A DNA stretch of 64,000 nt, from assembly GCA_007258455.2 (NCBI GenBank), contig VDFB02193867.1:568159469-568223468 (forward strand), in the 5' to 3' direction. Positions 35,495 through 47,383 of the stretch are shown here, one piece after another. Position 1 is the stretch's first letter. The number at the start of each line of letters is the position of its first letter. Source of the stretch: Sequoia sempervirens. Taxonomy: Eukaryota; Streptophyta; Pinopsida; Cupressales; Cupressaceae. The notes beneath the pieces were generated by a model that was given only the letters and a program-made list of their open reading frames with translations, did no database searches and was not told where the DNA came from. The position numbers and the translations under genes are program-made.

Positions 35495-36902
35495 TGTTGG
35501 AAGAATGTCATTGATGTTGTTGTTGGCAACATGAGCATGAGGGACAAGAAAATGTATATAACAATGTGTTGCAGTGTTGTCATTGATGTCAACATTGAAC
35601 CTTATGTGAATATTTTGGTTGCAGATCATTCTGATTAGTTATAACAAGTTTTTGAGTTGTTAAGGGAGACATTTTTGGAAGAAGGGTTGATTCATAAAAG
35701 TAAGTTGTGTTGGAAATAACTATGTGTCAATACTGTGGATTCAATGTAATAGTGTGTCAATTTTTGAGTCCATGCTAGTCCATAAATAAAATTTTCACTC
35801 TATGCTTCTAACATTATTTTGGTGGATGTTAGATGTATCTAATTCCAAAATTTCACCATGTTTCGATAAGTGGATTGAATGTTATGAGTAACACAATTTC
35901 AACCTGGAAAATTACAGTTATTCTCTATATCGTGTAGCTATATGAGAGATTTTTCACTCCTCTATGGATGAGTATTTGGCTTTGCACTTTTGAATATAAG
36001 TTTAAATATGGCAGTAGAGTATGAATTCTAGTTGGCATTGACTTTTGAGGTCCACGTTTTGAGATGTGGATACATGATTGAAGGTTTTTGTTTTTAGGTC
36101 TTATGTCATGCCGACCTAACATGTTTGATGTTGTGTGAAGGTTAAATAAGAAAAATAGTCTTATGTTGGATCAATTATAGGTCCATTTGGACTTACTTCA
36201 AGTTTCTTTGAGTTTTTTGTCTTGGTGTGAGATATGTATGAAAGTTTTGAAATCAACAATTTATATTTTTAGTGCTACATCTAATTAAATTGGCCTAATT
36301 GATGTTAAAAATGATGTAGATATACATGTTAGATCTTTTTCATTTCCTTGAGGTATGGAATGAATATATGATGTGTGATGCAAAGATTATACATGTGAAT
36401 ATTATCAAAGTAGAGTGAATTTAAGTTGTGAATGTTGAGTAGAAGATTGAGGTGATGTGAATGTAGAGGAAAGTAGAGTGTTAGATTTGAATCAGATGAA
36501 GTGTATAAGATCAATTTGTTGAGCTTCATTGGAATTATATTTCATGCATATGATAGATGTAATTGTAATAGTTTAAAATAGGTTGTGAGCCACAATGTCT
36601 CTTCTATATTTTTCTCTATGGGTAGTGAGTCCACTTGGACAGTGAGTCCAACTGCATTGAGCACTTTTGTAAATATATTATAACCAGTTATAATATATTA
36701 TGAGCTAACCCTCATCATGGTTTTTCCCATTTTGGGTTTTCCATGTAAAAATCCTAGTGTTCACGTGTTATGTGGTGTTGTTAATGTTTCATGATTTCTT
36801 TCTTTATTATAGTTGAATATGCTTTGGTGAATGGATGTTTGATGTTTGAATGGTTTAAGAGAATACCAATTCACCCCCTCTTAGTATTTTGGGTGTTCAA
36901 CA
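35495..36902 (+). repeat. 5' LTR of a plus-strand copia element
   Basis: Runs from TGTTGGAAGAATG to GGGTGTTCAACA (1,408 bp) and is followed after two bases by a PBS. It contains TTGTGAGCC/GTGAGTCC words and GGTTTTTCCC...GGTTTTCCATGTAAAA near 36720-36750, and it is related to the LTR at 30407-32264. Confidence 0.85.
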
Positions 36903-36904
36903 AT

Positions 36905-36924
36905 TGGTATTAGAGCTTGGTTCC
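36905..36924 (+). other. primer binding site of the plus-strand copia element
   Basis: TGGTATTAGAGCTTGGTTCC is the initiator-Met-tRNA type PBS with a C-to-T change, two bases after the LTR end. Confidence 0.9.
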
Positions 36925-36970
36925 TTGGAAGGAGCTTAACCACTTGGGGAAGATCTTGTAGGTTGAGCAC

Positions 36971-37563
36971 ATGACTAATAGAAATTTTACTTCTCCTCTA
37001 GAAGAGATTCCAACTACTGGATTCATAGAAGAAGATTGCATGCTTGAAAAAGATGGAGAATTGAAAATTTCCCTTAAAGATCTTGAAAAGACTGAAGATG
37101 AAAATAGAGATTTGAAAGAAAATATCAAAGAAGAAAATGGATGCATCTAAAATTTGATAGAGAAAATCAAGAAGTTTAGAGAAAGGTGTGAGGAAGTTAG
37201 TGAGTAATTGAAGCAAGCAAATGAATACATCATTGGTCTAAAAGTGCAATTTGAAGAAAAGAAAAGAATTGAGGAACGCTTGAATGCAATGGTAAAAAGA
37301 AAATTAGAGGAATGTACAAGGATTGAACAAGAAGTTGTGAATCTAAGATCAGATTTGGTGAAAGCAAGGAGTCATGAAGACAAATTCAAGATGAGTGCTA
37401 CAAAGCTTGATGAGATGATTACAAATCAGAAGGGCTCTAAAAATAAAGGTGGATTAGGGTTTGAGATAGGACAAAGTTCAAATGAAGAAGAGGAGATCAA
37501 TGAGACAAAGAATATTGAAGATAAGAGGAACAATGTCAAGAAGATCCAAAATCAAAGGAATGA
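36971..37563 (+). pseudogene. gag: copia gag fragment, coiled-coil part
   Basis: One frame from ATG 36971 is interrupted by TAA at 37148 and 37205 and continues open to the element inserted at 37564. The product is highly charged, Lys/Glu-rich and coiled-coil-like (EEKKRIEERLNAMVKRKLEE). It resembles the C-terminal half of the gag at 44400-49220. The usual N-terminal gag helical domain and the zinc knuckle are missing. The last 22 codons of the open frame (to 37630) are inverted-repeat-element sequence, not gag. Confidence 0.7.
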
Positions 37564-38356
37564 GGGTCACTATAGGATCATGGGTGTCCAAACAAGGCCC
37601 TTAAGTGGCAATGAAAATTTAGAAGAATGAAGTCAGAAAACTTTACATAAAATTTTGAATAGGTTATTAGCATAATTTGAAAAATATGTAACAACATAAT
37701 TTATAGGAAATTGAATGTAGTTTCTAAGATACTAGTTCCTTTTTGGAAAGTACATCTATTTGGTGAAAATTTATAATTTTAATGCAGCAGTACTAAATTT
37801 TTAGGAAAAAAATAAACATCACGTGTATTTCTGACCAACCTAAGTACAAGGAATTTTTTTTTTTTTTTTGAAACTATCAATATAAGTAGAGGACACATGC
37901 CCGAATGTACCACATTTGTTTTGTAATTTTTTTGCAAGTAAATAATTAGTTATTAATTTTTTATTAGAATTTTTAAAAATATAAAAAACTTGTTTTTCTG
38001 GCCAACATAACTTTGTCCAAAAATTATGAAATTCAATTATATTTTTTTATCCTATAGTATGGGAAGCATTGAATGTGTTTCATCTTTCAGATTTGAAAAA
38101 TGTGAAATTGTTTGAAAATTATAGATGCTCTTTAATCAACCTATCAATCAAAAATTTAGTTATAATGCATGTAGAAAATCAATAATAATTATTTATTAAA
38201 TTCAAAATAATGCATAACTTATATTGGTGGAAATCTAAAAAAATTCTCAATAAACCTTTTTTGTTTCATCAAATTTGGATAAAAATGCCTTTTTTGTCAT
38301 ATCGCCACATTTTGGACAAGACTGCCGGTTAGATAACCAAATGCACAAAGGTACCC
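37564..38356 (-). mobile_element. ~790-bp non-autonomous inverted-repeat element, copy 2
   Basis: A reverse-orientation relative of 31391-32180, alignable over its whole length by eye at roughly 70-80% identity. Shared landmarks include a GCCACTTAAGGGCC-like box near one end, GTCCTCTACTTATAT-like text in the middle and TGTGGCGATATG near the other end. Ends are GGGT...ACCC. The inverted repeats are more decayed than in copy 1. It supplies the 3' end of the gag open frame it interrupts. Confidence 0.75.
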
Positions 38357-38391
38357 ATCCATTAATGATTCTTGTTATTCTTGTTGGAACA

Positions 38392-40835
38392 CAACAATCT
38401 ACTAAGAGGGGGGGTGAATCAGTAGCTCAATTAAAATTTACACCTTAACACTTTATCCTGATAAATTAAACAAGTAGAGAAATAAGCACAAACACACAAT
38501 TGCCCATAAGACAAGATATACGTGGAAAACCCTAGATGGGAAAAAGAATGATGCAAATAGCTGCTAGGATCTACTATCCTAATCCAAACTCACAATGAAA
38601 ATATTTTTATTACAATTGTTTAAGGGCACTAACCCTAAGGAGACACCAATCCCCTAGTTTTAGGAGCATCCACTCCCTACACTGAGCACCTACCCAATTA
38701 TCTGATGGCACCCACCAATCAGATTTATAATGAAAAAATGTTACAATTTCATTCTATTGAATCCAATTCAATGTTGCAACTCTATTTTCAACTACTCACA
38801 CTTTGCTACAATCTTTGCAACTCTAATATCTTCTCTAAACCTCTCTCTTTTGTACTCTACATCTTGAATCTAAACTTTAAATGATGATCTATATTTTTTT
38901 GGGTTCTACTTTATCTTAGAATGTGCATTATTTGTCTGCTACACTTCTCACTCACACTTCTCACACTTAGCTAATTTTTTGCTTGGATATTTTCTTATGA
39001 CTCCATAAACAAGCATTAATTCCTCAAGCCATGCACCACCATCCAAATTAATTTCATATTCAAATTTTTACAATCTAGAAACTTCTGCTAGGGTTTTCTA
39101 ACTCACTACCTTCTCTAGAAAGCTTAATGTGCAATGCGACATACACCATCATTGTCAATTTATTTATAGATTCAATGAACTTAATAAAATTTGCAACCTA
39201 CAAAACCCTATTCTAGATATGCATTCAATGCATGCCTTATATGATCAATCTGATCCTAATTTCAATCACCTTTACAGTTTGCATCACTACTCTGCATATC
39301 ATATTTCTAATTAAATTGGTTACTGTAGTTATTAAACCAATTAATTTCATGCTTTGTGTCAACTACTAATCGAAACACTCATTCATACTGTCATAGCAGT
39401 TTGAGTGATTCATTTTGAAATTTCAACCATTGATTTGTAGCCCTCGTGCCATAATCCATCCATCCTCCTTTAATCTCTTACCTTTAAAATACAACCATCA
39501 GGTTGATCTTCTTTTTAACTGGTGTCTTAGATCTCTATCACTTCATTTTATCATATCGCAACTTCACTTAGGGCTTGAAATTCACTTCAACAATGTGAAG
39601 GTGAAGTGCGGTCACCACCCGATCTCCATCTCTTAATCTCTACCGCAAGATTGCCATCATGTTTACTTTTCCTAGTGCAACTTCATTTGCACACAAAGAA
39701 TGTAAATCATGATGTAAAGGATCATTAAGATGCAATACAACTTCACTACAAATTTCATTGAACATCTGTCCACTTTATCGCTCCATTGCTCTTATGAAGA
39801 GGGGACCCACCAAATCTTCATTTCCAACCTTTTGTCTATCACTCTTTGTTCAACTTAGTTTTATTCACAACAATGAAGTGAATAAATGAGGTGATGCAAT
39901 CATATGTCACCACTTGACCATGCTTACATCAAACTCCATTAACACTTTAGCCATCACAGATCACACATTTCTTTATAACCTAGAAATGAAGAAATGTGAT
40001 GCATAAACACTCTATGATGCAATCGGTGCTTGATACTTGTCCTTGATGACATCACCATTCACTACTGTTGCACATCAAAAATTGCATAGCATCCTTTTAC
40101 TTCAAAACTGCGATGTGAAGCATTGTTGTGTTGACCATTGGATCACCTCTATTTATTCTTATCCATTGATTTGTCTCTATCGCATATCACACATATCCAT
40201 CCTATCTTCCATGCTCTAACCTTCACTATTGATCTTCAACATCGCACCATCACAAATAGAATTGGCCATGGTAAACTTGAATAGAAATGTGAAGGAATGT
40301 TGTGATACACTCACAAACTAACATGTAACCATCAACAGAACAAGTTCTTCAAACTTTGTCAAAAACTGAAGGAGGTTATTAAATCAACACCAAATGCCAA
40401 CAACCTTTGGGGCAAAGTAGACATGAGTTAAGCCAACCTAGGTGGGGGCCGATAGAGTTATGCAAACCACTAGAAATATTGAAGTCTCCAGTTCTCCCAT
40501 GAAGCAAGTAAACACTAGGAGAAGGGGTTGGTCACCTAGACAACACAAAAGGCTTAAGTTATGACTTAAGCAACCTACAACTGCCAACATCCAGTCAACT
40601 TCAAAATATAAAACCTAAATGTTTCCATAACTAGAACACCTTAAGGTTTAGTTGTAAAACAATTTAATCTAACCAAAGAGAAAAATAAAATAATTTTTTA
40701 GCACATTTCATGTCATTTTATCATTCAAACCACATCATTGGAAAGATCTAAAAAAAACCAATATCAAATCTACCAATGGTCTCCCCTTTGACATCAGTGA
40801 CACCTTTTGACATAAATGACAATAGTATGCCAACA
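38392..40835 (-). repeat. 3' LTR of the minus-strand copia element
   Basis: On the minus strand it begins TGTTGGCATACTATTG (40835) right after a PPT and ends GTTCCAACA (38392), 2,444 bp. Near the end it has the copia-typical TGATTCACCCCCCCTCTTAGTAGA and a GGGTTTTCCACGTATAT box (about 38520-38540). It belongs with the pol genes to its right. Confidence 0.8.
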
Positions 40836-40849
40836 ATCTCCCACTTTTT
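40836..40849 (-). other. polypurine tract of the minus-strand copia element
   Basis: The minus strand reads AAAAAGTGGGAGAT directly before the LTR start. It lies about 490 bp beyond the RNase H block, as expected. Confidence 0.8.
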
Positions 40850-41336
40850 CATTGATGGCAAAACCAAATGCTCTATACCAATTCCAAATACATTGTACTA
40901 GCTAAATTGATTTATACAAATTATAATAAAACTAATCATGAGTGCACATACGTAACAACTACCCCTTATACATATCTCCTCTTCTTGCAATCAAAGAGAA
41001 TTTTATCAATTTCCCCCCCTTTGACATCAATGGAAAAGGGTCACTCCAAAACATCTTGTTGTACCTGAAGGTTCTCCTCCTTTGACAACACTATGCAAAG
41101 ATAAAAAATGTGACCATAAATCTGCAACCATCAAGTCGTTAGAAATCTATAAAATCAGGTTTACCAAACTTGACTTATCTCTTCACTTCAAGGGATGAAT
41201 GAAGTATCTGTGAAGCTCCCCCTAGATTCATTCCCTATCACTAGGATTTAATGATATGATGTGAGAGCAGTAACTCCCAATTTCTACCTCAAATATTCAA
41301 AATTTTCCTTGGGAAGAGGCTTGGAGAATATGTCAG
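40850..41336 (-). other. 3' untranslated interior of the copia element
   Basis: Non-coding sequence between the end of the RNase H remnant and the PPT. It contains additional C-rich, PPT-like minus-strand purine runs (about 41012-41022 and 41215-41222). Confidence 0.45.
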
Positions 41337-41780
41337 CTACCTAACTTTAGTAGGTACATATTTCATGCTAACTTCTTGATCTGCTACCTTCTCTCTTATG
41401 AATTGATATTTGATTGATATGTGCTTTGTCTTAGAATGCATCACTAGATTGTTTGAGATGTTTATTGCACTTGAATTATCATAAAGAATAGATATAGGTT
41501 CTTTGTACTCAACCTTAATGTATTTTAGTGTCTGCTTCATCCACTATACCTGAGTTCAACATGTTGCTACCGCTACATACTCTGCTTCTGTTGTTGAAAG
41601 AGTGACTGATTCTTACCTTTTGCTCATCTAGGAAACAAATTTTCCTCCTAATAAAAATACACCACCACTAGTGCTTCTTCTGTCATCCACACTCCCAACC
41701 CAATCAACATCTATATATGTTGTTAAAGTGAAATATTTACTCTTGGGATACCACAGTCCATAGTCAATAGTAATTTTGAT
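41337..41780 (-). pseudogene. copia RNase H domain
   Basis: RNase H degrades the RNA strand during reverse transcription. The copia signatures appear in order: DVDWVG (Asp codon at 41709-41711), then STSGGVFLLGG, LSTTEAEY (41577-41591), and YDNSSAI followed by HSKTKHISIKYQFIRE. The catalytic Asp-Glu-Asp set is recognisable. Stops fall in the middle (after the MSKR-like and ATC-like segments), so the domain is inactive. The final open block is 41540-41337. Confidence 0.85.
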
Positions 41781-42102
41781 ATCTAAAAATTACTTTTACT
41801 ACATTGGCATGCTTTGGGAACAATATAATTTAACCTTGCAACCATGCATATAACTTGCATTATACCAGGTCTTGATGTAGTTAAGTACAAGTTTCCTATC
41901 ATTGACCTATACATTGTATATGCGTTGTCTGATTTGCATCCCAGGATTCATCTGTCATGTTCAAATTACATCTAGTTATCATAGGGGTACTAACTAGTTT
42001 GTTGTCTTTCATTCAAATTTTTTCAAGCATTTCTTTAGCATACTTAGTTTGAGATATAAATATCCCATCATAAAATTGTACTATCTATAAACCAAGGAAA
42101 AA
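41781..42102 (-). pseudogene. frameshifted RT-to-RNase H connection
   Basis: Fragments of the copia RT C-terminal part are recognisable in shifting frames: a QTKYAKEMLEKI-like segment near 42020-42050 and STPM-type text near 41985. Multiple stops and shifts are present. Confidence 0.6.
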
Positions 42103-42600
42103 TTATAGTTCTCCTAAAACTAACATTTCAAATTCATCTTGCATATGAACAAAAAATTCTTTGCACATATTGTCATTACTACCGCTAAATATGATGTCAT
42201 CCACATATAAAATAATGACTACCATGTGCTCACCTTCTAATTTGAAGTACAAATTTCTATCTACACATTCTTTCTTGATACCTTGTTGTTGTAGGTACTT
42301 GTCTAATCTTGAATACCATGCCCTTGGTGCTTGTTTTAGACCATACAATGCTTTCTTCAATCTGTAGACATAATTTTCTTCCTTTTTTAGCTAAAGCCTT
42401 TCTAGATATTTTATGTAAACTTCTTCTTCAAGGTTTCCATTCAAAAAAGCAGATTTAACATCTATTTGATAGACTTTAAATCCTTTATAAATTGAAAATG
42501 CAAGAAACATTCTTATGGCTTCTAATCTTTCAACTAGTGCAAATGTTTCTTCAGAGTCTATGCCTTCAACTTGTGCATACCCCTTGTACACCAATCTCAC
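42103..42600 (-). pseudogene. pol: copia reverse transcriptase
   Basis: Standard Ty1/copia RT blocks occur in order: [40 protein letters not shown], then LKKALYGLKQAPRAWY, and the catalytic YVDDI (YVDD at 42196-42207). All lie in one frame, interrupted by a single TAG at 42393-42391. The two metal-binding Asp residues are present. RT copies the element RNA inside the virus-like particle. The length covers most of the catalytic fingers and palm. Loss is by stop and by the downstream frameshifts. Confidence 0.95.
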
Positions 42601-42809
42601 CTTGTTCCTTACTACAACTCCATCTTCATTAAGTTTATTTCTAAATACCTATTTAGTATCGATCACATTTTTTCTTGGGAGTCTAGGAACTAATTCCCAC
42701 GTTTTGTTCTCAATTTGATTTAGCTCTTCTTCCATGGAATTTATCCAACTCTCATCCTTTTTGGCCTCATCATAGCTTTTAGGTTCAATATGAGACACAA
42801 GAGAAAAAA

Positions 42810-43646
42810 TTACTTGTTCCTTGTTCTTTGCAACTTTTCTTCTTGTTTGAACACCTTCATATTATTTCCAATTATTTGATGTGTAGGATGATCCCTTTCA
42901 ACATATTTTGTAGGTGCTTTTTCATTATATTCTTCTAGATATTCACTAGTAGCATCTTTTTCACACTTTGATTCATCTTCAAAGCTATCTCTGTTAGGCT
43001 TAACATTTTTTATATCTTCATCAATCTTGACATTGATATTTTCTATAACTTTGTGTAGCCTTTTGTTATAACATTTGTACACTTTTCTTTGGGTGGAATA
43101 TCCAAGAAATATTCCTTCATCACATCTAGAATTGTAGCTTCCCAAATTATATTCCTCTCTTGATGTAGCATTTTCTACCAAACACTTTGAAATAATTAAA
43201 AGATGTTGGCTTACCGTACCACAATTCATAGGGTGTCTTCTCACTATTTACCCTTAATTGGACTCTGTTTAGAATATAAAATGTAGATATGAACTACTTC
43301 TCTCCAATACACATCTGGTAACTTGGCCTCATTCAACATTCTTCTAGCCATCTACTTAACTATTCTATTCTTTCTCTCAACTACTCCATTTTTTTGTGGA
43401 GTTCTTGGTGCAGAATATTGTCTTTAATTTCATGTTTCTCATAGTATTCAATGAATTCACTTGATGTAAATACTCCACCTCTATCCGATCTTAAGTATTG
43501 ATCCTTCTACCAATCTCCTTCTTGACCATGGCTCTAAATATCTTGAATCTTTCAAATGCTTGTGACTTATCATTTAGAAAGGTTACCCATGTCATGCGTG
43601 AATATTCATCAATCTGAAACAATATGAAGTATTTTTCACCTTACAG
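42810..43646 (-). pseudogene. pol: copia integrase core and C-terminal region
   Basis: The 43244-42810 frame contains GIFLGYSTQRKVYKCYNKRL, the conserved element after the integrase catalytic core of copia polyproteins, then a charged linker leading to RT. To its right (43646-43245) the catalytic core is recognisable in broken frames: an NDKSQAFERFK segment, EKTPYELWYGKPT-like text near 43230 and several stops. The catalytic Asp/Asp/Glu set cannot be assembled in one frame. Confidence 0.8.
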
Positions 43647-43901
43647 TCATGTTGTCCTTGTAGGACCATACAATTCAATATGAACTAGTTCCAAGGTCTT
43701 TATGGTTGAATATTCTTTTGTCTGAAATTTGACTCTTGTTTGGTTGCCTATTTGACACTCTTTGCAAATGGTGTTTGCAGGCTTAGTCCTCTTAGGCATG
43801 TGTCTTACTAGTTCTTTTGAGCTCACTTTCACCAAATTATCAAAATTTACATCTCCCATTCTCCTATGCCACAACCAACTCTCATCAACTTGACTTATCA
43901 A
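43647..43901 (-). pseudogene. pol: copia integrase N-terminal zinc-binding domain
   Basis: The pattern LWHRRMGDVNFDNL...CKECQIGNQTRVKF is the GAG-pre-integrase HHCC motif that binds zinc in copia integrases. The His and Cys ligands look intact. The next motif, HIELYGPTRT, corresponds to the family's H-x-DLCGPM region leading into the core. The first catalytic position reads Glu instead of Asp here. Confidence 0.9.
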
Positions 43902-44010
43902 ACAATTATAACCTTTTACTTCACTGAGATTATAAAGGTTATTTTTCAGTTCTTACTCCTTGTGTAATTATTTTTCCATTTTTCCTTAAATTCCATGCAT
44001 CCTTCTCAAA

Positions 44011-44259
44011 TTAAATGTGACTATATAACCCATTGTCACTCATTTGACTCACAGTCAATAGGTTGTGCTTCAAACCTTCAACATAAAGAACACATTTTGT
44101 AGCTAATTTACCATCTATGCTCAATGTTCCTTTACCACAGATCTTTACATCAATGTTTTCACCCAAATTGACTAAAACTTCCTTACATTTCTTAAGTTGG
44201 ATGGTTTTTCTCTTGTCCCCAGTCATGTGCTTAGAAAATCCACTATCTGTCACCCACAA
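44011..44259 (-). pseudogene. copia aspartic protease
   Basis: Starts WVTDSGFSKHMTGD. The DSG catalytic triad (44239-44247) and the following HMTG are typical of copia proteases, which usually read DSGCSRHMTG. The downstream GKGTLSI and LYVEGLKHNLLTVSQM segments complete the family pattern. The product would cut the gag-pol polyprotein. A frameshift separates it from integrase. Confidence 0.9.
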
Positions 44260-44399
44260 ATTTTATTTTTGGCATGAAGTTTTGTTTGTGCAATCATTGA
44301 TTGGGTGGCCTTCTACTCTTTTTGTTTCCACACCTTCATAGGTTTATTTTCTACATTCTCTTCCTTCTTCTCAAGGAATTTAGAATATTTATTTACTTG

Positions 44400-45420
44400 A
44401 GGTGTGTTCTTCTTTTTCTCTCTCTATACATTTGGTCTTATAAATTTTTTTCTACAATTCTTAGCTATATGACCAAAATTATTACAATTTTAACACATTA
44501 CATTCATATTTACTAAAGGAGAAAATGGATTTTTTCTTACAAAATTTGTACTCCTTTTAGGAACAACTCTACAATCTCTAGCCCTATGACCAAATTGATT
44601 ACAAGTATAATAGTACCTGGTCATCATATTTCCTTGAGTAGGATGAGAGGGTCTTCTTTACTTTGGATTCTTGATATCTCTCACCCTTGTGAATCCATCG
44701 ACATCAGTTCTTCTTATGTTTTGCTTCTTCTTCAGGAGATTGGGAATTGATTGAGTGTTCTTGTTTGTAGTAGGATTCTTTTCTTCATTAGTTTTCTTTA
44801 CCTCAATATTCTTCTCCTCCTCTGCAATATTTCTTCTTGTGTTCTGCTTCTTCTTTAGGAGATTGAGAATTAATTAAGAGTTCTTCTTGTTTGCAGTAGG
44901 CTTCTTTTCTTCATCAATTTCCTTTACCTTAGTAGTTTTCTTCTCCTCTATAGAGGTGTTCTCCTTCCATGCTTTCTCACCATTTTTACTAGACTTTTCT
45001 TCTTCTCTAAATCTCTCATATAGTTTTGCAAAAGCATTGGTAAAAGTACTCTTCCCATTCTATAAACCCAAATTGGATTTTTCTTTTGAAGAAGGTTTTT
45101 GTGTACTGATTAACTCATCAAGAATCTCTGAACCTCCCTTCAACTTTAACCATTTTTCTATATGTTATCTAGCCCTTTCCAAATATTTTCTTAAGACAAC
45201 TATTTATTCCTCTAGCTTCATACATTTTTCAACATCAGACTATAGTTTAAATTTGACCATTTCTTCAACTCTTTTGGCTTCCTCCACTTGTATCTTCAAG
45301 CTCACTACCTGTTAGTTCTCAAAAAAACTAGTTTGAAACCACAAGAGGTTGCTAAGCTCTTGATACATTTTTTGGCTAATGAACAAGGCCAAATGGTATA
45401 TTTGAACCTTCTTCTCTTCA
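44400..45420 (-). pseudogene. gag: copia gag, C-terminal part with two zinc knuckles
   Basis: On the minus strand a charged, coiled-coil-like stretch (45420-44640) leads into two CCHC zinc knuckles. The first (44612-44571) has Tyr for the first Cys: Y-x2-C-x4-H-x4-C. The second (44495-44454) keeps all four ligands but has a TAA inside (44492-44490). Zinc knuckles bind element RNA for packaging. A Lys-rich linker then joins the protease. The right end continues, after the 45426-48540 insertion, in the gag part at 48546-49220. Several stops are present. Confidence 0.75.
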
Positions 45421-46666
45421 AGCTCTGCCAAACCTAGGTGGGTGCACCTATGCAAATGAGGTAGACTTAGACTATATGTTGCCTACTTGAGAAATCTATC
45501 CACAATGGAAATTGGGAGTGGGATAGATGAAAGCTTAATAACTACTCCTACTGAAATTTGAGATGTGAATGTTTGAATAATATTTTATAAAATTCTAAAA
45601 TAAAATGGGCAAAATACCAGTGCCTACTTTTGTTGGGCTAATGGAGTCAAGAGATGAATGATATGTGCCTTAATTATTGGTTACAATTTGAATTGCTTAA
45701 CACTTTTATGAGTTTATTCCTAGCATAAACATGCAAGGATACAATTATTAAGTTCTTCTTATTGATCCAAATGACCTTTTCTAGATTACTGTGATTAATT
45801 AAAAGAATTTGATCCTTCCTTGAAGGAGCCAGTTAACTAAACCACACAAGAGCAGCAAATGTGCTTTGATAAATTGAAAATATCCTTGATACATCAATTT
45901 AAATAATAAGGAAATGTCAACCTTGGAGACAACTAGATAATATTTTCAATTATTTCAACAAACAACTAACACGGTAATTGGATCACCAAATTTATGCATT
46001 CTTCTCCATTATATAATTTTAAAAGATTTTACAATATACAACATAATGTTCTGTTGAGGCAACTGACCAACTTATCCAACTACCTAGCCTACTGCTTATC
46101 TCCTCTTTGATGATATGTTTTCATCTTACATATATATACATTGTACTTATTTTAGGGATATGACCCTTCACGACATTTGGTGCAACTTTCCAGTTAATTA
46201 ATTATTTTCAATAGATTAAAATACTTTAATTTTAATCTCCTTCGATTCCTCTGAATAATTTGAATAATTTCACCAATAACACATTATTCTTCTCACTGGC
46301 AACTTCACATCCATTTTTTCACCTTTTAAATATATAATTTGGGTAAAAATAATTACCCATCTCTTAACTCCCCCTTTTTTTTTTCCTCTTCATGGAAATT
46401 AATTTTGATTTATTATTTTTATTCTTCCTTTGCTAGAGGTTTTCACTTCATTTTTATCTGTATGCATTTTCACCCAATTTAGAAAATATATTTTGGCAAA
46501 GATAATCACCCACTTATAACTCCCTTGGTAAAGGTTTTTCACTTCATAATTAAAAGAATTCCTTAGGTAAAATAATTACCCATTTCTTTATCCCCAAGTG
46601 AAAGTATTTTACAAAATTTTATTTTCACCAAAATAATACTTTCTCATTTCCCGTGGTTCTTGACTG

Positions 46667-46780
46667 TAAACATATATTTTTTATCTTTAGAATTTTCACA
46701 CCTCTAAACATACATTTTTTATCTTTAGAATTTTCACACCTCTAAACATACATTTTTTATCTTTAGAATTTTCACACCTC
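46667..46780. repeat. three 38-bp tandem copies
   Basis: Three head-to-tail copies of a 38-base unit starting TAAACATA and ending TTTCACACCTC, nearly identical (one difference in copy 1), at 46667, 46705 and 46743. Confidence 0.95.
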
Positions 46781-47135
46781 TACATTATTTTATTGCACCG
46801 CATGTTACCTTATCAAAAATAAATGAAAATATTTCATTTTATTTCACTTCTCACCCGCACCATCTTTGTTTCTCCCTTGCGGGAAGGCAGGATAAAACTT
46901 TGATTTCACCGCACTCCCGCATATGTTTTTGACATCCTCTATGGTGACGTGGGAATGCATATTGGTTAAAATTTCACTCGACTATGCTTTGATTGATATA
47001 CCCTGTTTTGAATCATCCATTTTTGCTTGCAAATATAAATATGTTGCATATGATGAATCAATGTGACTGTTTCATTCTTTCTTTCATACATAGCATACTA
47101 AAAAACAAGCTTAATGTGAAAATCTATGCATGAGT

Positions 47136-47383
47136 GAATTAGCATATACTTGAAGGTTCTTGACAACTATAATAGTTGTTCCAAATTTAGTTCAAAACAT
47201 TTAAAATGTTTTAAAAATTTATGCCTTCCAAACTATAGCACATAGGAAATTTTTTAAGGGAATTAGCATATACTTGAGGGTTCTTGAAAACTATAATAGC
47301 TGTTCCAAATTTAGTTCAAAATATTTAAAGTTTTTAAAAATTTATGCCTTTCAAACTTTAGCACATAGGAAAATTTTTAATTT
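47136..47383. repeat. 124-bp tandem duplication
   Basis: Two copies, starting GAATTAGCATATACTTGA at 47136 and 47260, differ at roughly ten positions. They are older than the 38-bp array. Confidence 0.9.

Noticed and set aside
44887..45315. 142-codon plus-strand Phe/Ser-rich ORF resembling a membrane protein
   Set aside because: Antisense of the copia gag Lys/Glu-rich region. The hydrophobic look is a strand artefact.
45350..45370. GCTCTTGATACA as a minus-strand primer binding site
   Set aside because: Poor match to the initiator-Met type (GCTCTGATACCA), and it lies inside the gag coding sequence.
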